This document shows, piece by piece, positions 6,147 through 8,436 of a stretch of DNA of 8,436 bases; the first letter of the stretch is position 1; each line of letters starts with the position of its first letter. The notes below the pieces were generated by a model. That model made no database searches. It worked only from the letters and a program-made list of their open reading frames with translations, and was not told where the DNA came from. Origin of the DNA: an uncultured Mycoplasmatota bacterium (lineage in GTDB: Bacteria > Bacillota_I > Bacilli_A > RF39 > UBA660). The stretch lies in NCBI GenBank assembly GCA_900553765.1, contig USET01000042.1, positions 1 to 8,436 of the forward strand, in the 5' to 3' direction. The position numbers and the translations under genes are program-made.

Positions 6147-6649
6147 GTGTATCCACCATGTACGATTCCTATTTTTTCTGTTACGATCATCGACTTATGA
6201 TCTATATTTTTGATCATTCGAACGACTGTATTACGTTTTTTTCTGGGAACGACAATCATGAGCACAGATGAAGTTTGTTCTAACCCATTGCCTTCTAAGA
6301 CAGTGACTGCATAGCCTTCGTTACGGATTGCAGAAGTTAAAATATCTTCGTTATCTTTTTTTGTAATACCGATTAACATACTATCTCCCATAGCAAGTTT
6401 TTCCTCTATCAAGCTTCCGCAGTAAGATCCGACGAAGGAACCTAGGGCAAAGAAGACAATTTTGAGCGGATCTTTCGTAAGGTTTATGACGACCATTCCT
6501 GTTACGACTATCCAGACGAGTGCGATGGCAAATTGTAAGAAAGCACCTAATAGTTTTTTTCCATTTGCAACGACGATAAGTCGCAAAGTTGCAAGAGAAT
6601 TTTCTATGACTTTCGATATGAAGATAGTAAAGTAGATTACAATTTGCAT
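6137..6649 (-). CDS. YebE-like UPF0316 membrane protein (DUF5698 plus DUF2179 domains)
   Basis: A 170-aa protein. The N-terminal half has three hydrophobic segments (about 1-14, 33-56 and 61-80) with the family motif ENSLATLRLIVVANGKK (16-32) and a glycine-rich SFVGSYCGSLIEEKLAMGD (71-89). The C-terminal half (about 90-168) is a soluble alpha/beta DUF2179 domain like those at the end of YitT-type proteins, probably a cytosolic ligand-sensing domain. Its function is unknown in the family. An in-frame ATG at 6664 exists, but AGGTGAT, a perfect anti-SD match, lies between it and the ATG at 6649, which is therefore the start. A candidate promoter is the extended -10 TGCTATCAT (complement of 6695-6703). 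The gene is convergent with its left neighbour, with five bases between the two stop codons. Confidence 0.88.
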   Translation of the reverse strand: MQIVIYFTIFISKVIENSLATLRLIVVANGKKLLGAFLQFAIALVWIVVTGMVVINLTKDPLKIVFFALGSFVGSYCGSLIEEKLAMGDSMLIGITKKDNEDILTSAIRNEGYAVTVLEGNGLEQTSSVLMIVVPRKKRNTVVRMIKNIDHKSMIVTEKIGIVHGGYTKK

Positions 6650-6719
6650 AGTATCACCTAGCATTATTATGCGCGAGTTTTACTTTTTCGATTCATGATA
6701 GCACTTTTCTATGACTTTC
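6600..6719 (+). repeat. 15-bp direct repeat, copies at 6600-6614 and 6705-6719
   Basis: TTTTCTATGACTTTC occurs exactly twice, 105 bases apart. One copy covers codons 12-17 of the YebE-like gene; the other lies just upstream of its candidate -10. It may be coincidence in AT-rich DNA, or a two-site operator. Confidence 0.4.
6695..6703 (-). promoter_or_regulatory. Candidate extended -10 for the YebE-like gene
   Basis: The minus strand reads TGCTATCAT (TGn plus TATCAT, 5 of 6), about 45 bases upstream of the start codon. No good -35 stands 17 bases further up. The spacer contains one copy of a 15-base direct repeat also found in the gene (6600-6614). Confidence 0.4.
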
Positions 6720-6756
6720 TTTCATATAACAAAATGTATTAGAAAGGAGCATGTAT

Positions 6757-7314
6757 ATGAATAATACAGAAGATCTTTATTTTAAAGATGTATTTACAGA
6801 AACAGAAAATGGAATTGATATGGAAGCGAATCAATTGAAAATTAATTGCATTACTTCAAATCAAAATAAGTTTCATCTAGATAGTGAGGGAAATTTAACG
6901 GTAAATAGTATTACGACGACACAAAGAGATACTACAAGTAGTGATCTATATTATCATCTATATCCGATTGGATCTATTTATATCAGTGTAGATAGTACTA
7001 ATCCTGCAACTTATTTTGGTGGTAGTTGGGAACAAATTCGCGATGTGTTTTTACTTGGTGCAGGAAATACTTACACAGGTGGAACTACTGGAGGAGAAGC
7101 GACTCATCAATTAAGTGTATTAGAAATGCCAAGTCATAATCATACTATGTTATTTACATTTGCGGGATCGGGTTCAGGAACTGGAATTCCGTATTCTGGA
7201 AGCACGTCTATTGTTGGTGGGGATGCAACTCCATGTCAACATACAGGCGGAAATCAAGCACATAATAATATGCCTCCATATTTAACGGTATATATGTGGA
7301 AGCGTGTCGCATAA
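6757..7314 (+). CDS. Phage tail-collar / baseplate Gp10-C-like protein, stand-alone
   Basis: A 185-aa protein. The first 60 residues are a short beta-rich stalk-like region (FHLDSEGNLTVNSITTT, 39-55). From about 69 comes the tail-collar-type domain seen in phage fibre and baseplate proteins: YPIGSIYISVDSTNPATYF, GGSWEQI (88-94), FLLGAG (98-103), TGGTTGGEATH, MPSHNHT (124-130) with an HxH pair, and the closing AHNNMPPYLTVYMWKR (168-183). The glycine-rich 136-155 segment is typical of the variable loop. AGAAAGGAG (6741-6749) is a 9-base perfect ribosome site; its spacing (7 bases) selects the ATG at 6757 over the one at 6751. No clear promoter is seen. Apart from the regulator-like and RHS-like genes downstream, no phage structural genes are in view, so it is either a domesticated protein or part of an accessory surface locus. 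Confidence 0.87.
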   Translation: MNNTEDLYFKDVFTETENGIDMEANQLKINCITSNQNKFHLDSEGNLTVNSITTTQRDTTSSDLYYHLYPIGSIYISVDSTNPATYFGGSWEQIRDVFLLGAGNTYTGGTTGGEATHQLSVLEMPSHNHTMLFTFAGSGSGTGIPYSGSTSIVGGDATPCQHTGGNQAHNNMPPYLTVYMWKRVA

Positions 7315-7336
7315 AAAACATCTTTTGATGTTTTTT
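7313..7336 (+). terminator. Intrinsic terminator of the collar-protein gene
   Basis: AAAAAACATC (7313-7322) pairs with GATGTTTTTT (7327-7336), loop TTTT: a 10-bp perfect stem whose right arm ends in six T. It starts inside the TAA stop (7312-7314) and separates the collar gene from the regulator downstream. Confidence 0.82.
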
Positions 7337-7400
7337 CTATTGGAAATGCCAACGATAATTTTTCAATTCGTCATACAGTATTATGAAAGGAGTTGAAAAT

Positions 7401-7742
7401 ATGCATGTGATAGAGCAGTACGATAATACAAAGAAATCATTAGAATTAATTCGTTTACGAAAACAGGCGATTCAAAAAGAACAGGATGTATTAAAAGAAG
7501 AAATGAATCATTTAGAAACATTGCAATCTAATATGGAAAAAATCATAATTGAAATGGAGTACAATCTAAAAACATTAAAAGGGATCGAGCAAAAATTATA
7601 TTATGAAGTAGTTGTAAATGGATTGAATATTAATAAAGCTGTCGACAAAGTATCACTTTATAACGATGTTAGTGTTTCTACAATATGGAAGCGTTACTAT
7701 CCAATGATAAAAGAAAAGTTGGAACAATTAAAAAAGCAGTAG
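7401..7742 (+). CDS. Small coiled-coil HTH protein resembling phage late regulators (DUF1492/ArpU-like)
   Basis: A 113-aa protein. Residues 10-60 form a charged coiled coil (RLRKQAIQKEQDVLKEEMNH at 18-37 and onward). About 62-110 reads like a sigma-70 region 4 helix-turn-helix: an LYYEVVVNGLNINKAVDKV helix pair, then VSVSTIWKRYYPMIKEKL as the recognition helix and trailing helix. This layout (leading coiled coil, terminal sigma-4-like HTH) is known from small Firmicutes phage proteins that control late transcription. The match is by shape and a few positions, so the assignment is tentative. AAAGGAG (7386-7392) lies eight bases before the ATG at 7401; an ATG at 7383 precedes that site and is not used. 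No terminator follows, and the next gene starts 45 bases later, so they are probably one operon. Confidence 0.68.
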   Translation: MHVIEQYDNTKKSLELIRLRKQAIQKEQDVLKEEMNHLETLQSNMEKIIIEMEYNLKTLKGIEQKLYYEVVVNGLNINKAVDKVSLYNDVSVSTIWKRYYPMIKEKLEQLKKQ

Positions 7743-7754
7743 CGAATTTCTAGT

Positions 7755-7777
7755 TCACTCATTCATAGTATGAGTGA
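7755..7777 (+). promoter_or_regulatory. Hairpin next to the ribosome site of the RHS-like gene
   Basis: TCACTCAT (7755-7762) pairs with ATGAGTGA (7770-7777), loop TCATAGT. It has no T run, so it is not a terminator. Its right arm runs into the Shine-Dalgarno GAGGTGA (7776-7782), so folding could limit translation of the downstream gene, or it may be a protein-binding palindrome. Confidence 0.45.
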
Positions 7778-7787
7778 GGTGAGAAAA

Positions 7788-8436
7788 ATGAAAGAAAAAA
7801 GAGAAATTGTGTCTCTTCGAAAAGCATGTGAAAAACACTTTTTGATGGAAGACGGAACAATAATTGCTGAAATGTATTCAGAACCGGTACATTATCTTAA
7901 AAATGGTATTTATGAAGAAATAGATAATACACTTGAGGAAAAAGAAGGATATTTTTGTAATCGTAAGAATGAATTTCAGGCAAAGTTTAAGACTGAAACT
8001 CATGAAAATGAGTTATTTACAATAGAAAGGGATGGACATAGACTTTCTATGTATTTTAAAAGTGAAAAAGATATATGTCCACAATTAAAACATCAAGAAC
8101 TTTCATATTTTGATTTATTGGATGATATTGATGTTAAATATCAAGTATTACCAACGAAAGTAAAAGAAAGTATTATTTTAAAGGAACCGAAGACTACACC
8201 AGATACAATAGAGTTTATCATAGATACTGATTTGGAGCTTTATATTCCAAATGATGGTACAATTCAAGCAAAATTCGGTGAGCAGACTATATTTATTATC
8301 GAAGAACCTTATATGATAGATTTTTTTGGAAAAGAAAATCATAATTTATATTATTCTTTAGAAAAACATGATCATCATTATGATGTTTCATTGCATTTAG
8401 ATAAAGAATGGTTAGATCTAGCAACATTTCCTGTTG
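7788..8436 (+). CDS. N-terminal part of a large DNRLRE/RHS-type protein, cut by the right edge
   Basis: 216 codons are present with no stop. Features recalling the N-terminal region of Firmicutes DNRLRE-domain and RHS-repeat proteins are DGTIIAEMYSEPVHYLKNG (22-40) followed by IDNTLEE, then FDLLDDIDVKYQVLPTKVKE (107-126) with an IILKEP continuation, and HLDKEWLDLATFPV at the edge, where relatives continue into a first strand before DNRLRE or RHS repeats. Relatives are wall-associated or secreted and often carry polymorphic C-terminal toxins. No signal peptide is seen at this start (MKEKREIVSLRKACEK), so export would need another route. GAGGTGA (7776-7782) supports the ATG at 7788; an in-frame ATG at 7770 lacks a ribosome site. 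Codons ending in T before a G-starting codon dominate here, unlike in the core genes. Confidence 0.65.
   Translation, partial: MKEKREIVSLRKACEKHFLMEDGTIIAEMYSEPVHYLKNGIYEEIDNTLEEKEGYFCNRKNEFQAKFKTETHENELFTIERDGHRLSMYFKSEKDICPQLKHQELSYFDLLDDIDVKYQVLPTKVKESIILKEPKTTPDTIEFIIDTDLELYIPNDGTIQAKFGEQTIFIIEEPYMIDFFGKENHNLYYSLEKHDHHYDVSLHLDKEWLDLATFPV

Noticed and set aside
7340..7352. TTGG-N5-CCAA inverted repeat upstream of the HTH gene as an operator
   Set aside because: The arms are only four bases, with no second copy and no recognisable promoter next to it.
6757..7742. An intact prophage
   Set aside because: No capsid, portal, terminase, lysis, integrase or attachment-site sequence is visible; only a collar-domain protein and a regulator-like protein occur.
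1..8436. tRNA, rRNA, riboswitch, CRISPR array or insertion sequence
   Set aside because: Reading both strands, I saw no cloverleaf or T-box-like leader, no spaced repeat array and no transposase. All intergenic gaps are short and explained by promoters, terminators or ribosome sites.

Overview
The window looks like a chromosomal segment of a low-GC Gram-positive bacterium, probably a gut Bacilli/Erysipelotrichia-like lineage. This rests on the AT-rich sequence, sigma-A-type promoters, strong Shine-Dalgarno sites (AGAAAGGAG and GGTGAT types), intrinsic terminators, and Firmicutes-type families (HemW, ThyX, a YebE/UPF0316 protein). TGA acts as a stop and TGG as Trp, so this is the standard bacterial code, not the Mycoplasma code. 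The exact taxon cannot be read from the window.

Left part (1-3468): the start of an unknown minus-strand gene faces hemW across an AT-rich divergent spacer. Then come an HD-domain phosphohydrolase, thyX (dUMP to dTMP) and tmk (dTMP to dTDP). thyX and tmk overlap by ATGA and share one transcript, which ends at a perfect 11-bp hairpin. The transcript starts from a consensus promoter (TTGACA, 17 bp, TATAAT) whose -35 box overlaps the HD gene's stop codon. Its spacer carries CGAACACTTGTTCT, a close match to the Firmicutes LexA (DinR/SOS) box. This suggests thymidylate supply is induced by DNA damage, and it is the most interesting regulatory signal here.

Middle part (3469-6664): a cytosolic glycerophosphodiester phosphodiesterase, a 389-aa coiled-coil protein of unknown function, a 194-aa protein of unknown function, and a convergent minus-strand YebE-like membrane protein. 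The last two share a bidirectional terminator that encodes the ends of both. Nearly every terminator in the window overlaps the stop codon of the gene it ends.

Right part (6665-8436): this has an accessory character. It holds a stand-alone phage tail-collar/Gp10-C-like protein, a small coiled-coil protein with a sigma-region-4-like helix-turn-helix resembling phage late regulators, and the first 216 codons of a large protein like the N-terminal part of DNRLRE/RHS-type surface or toxin-delivery proteins. That last gene runs off the right edge. Its codon context differs from the core genes, which hints at separate ancestry. No integrase, capsid, terminase, tRNA, rRNA, CRISPR array or insertion sequence was seen.
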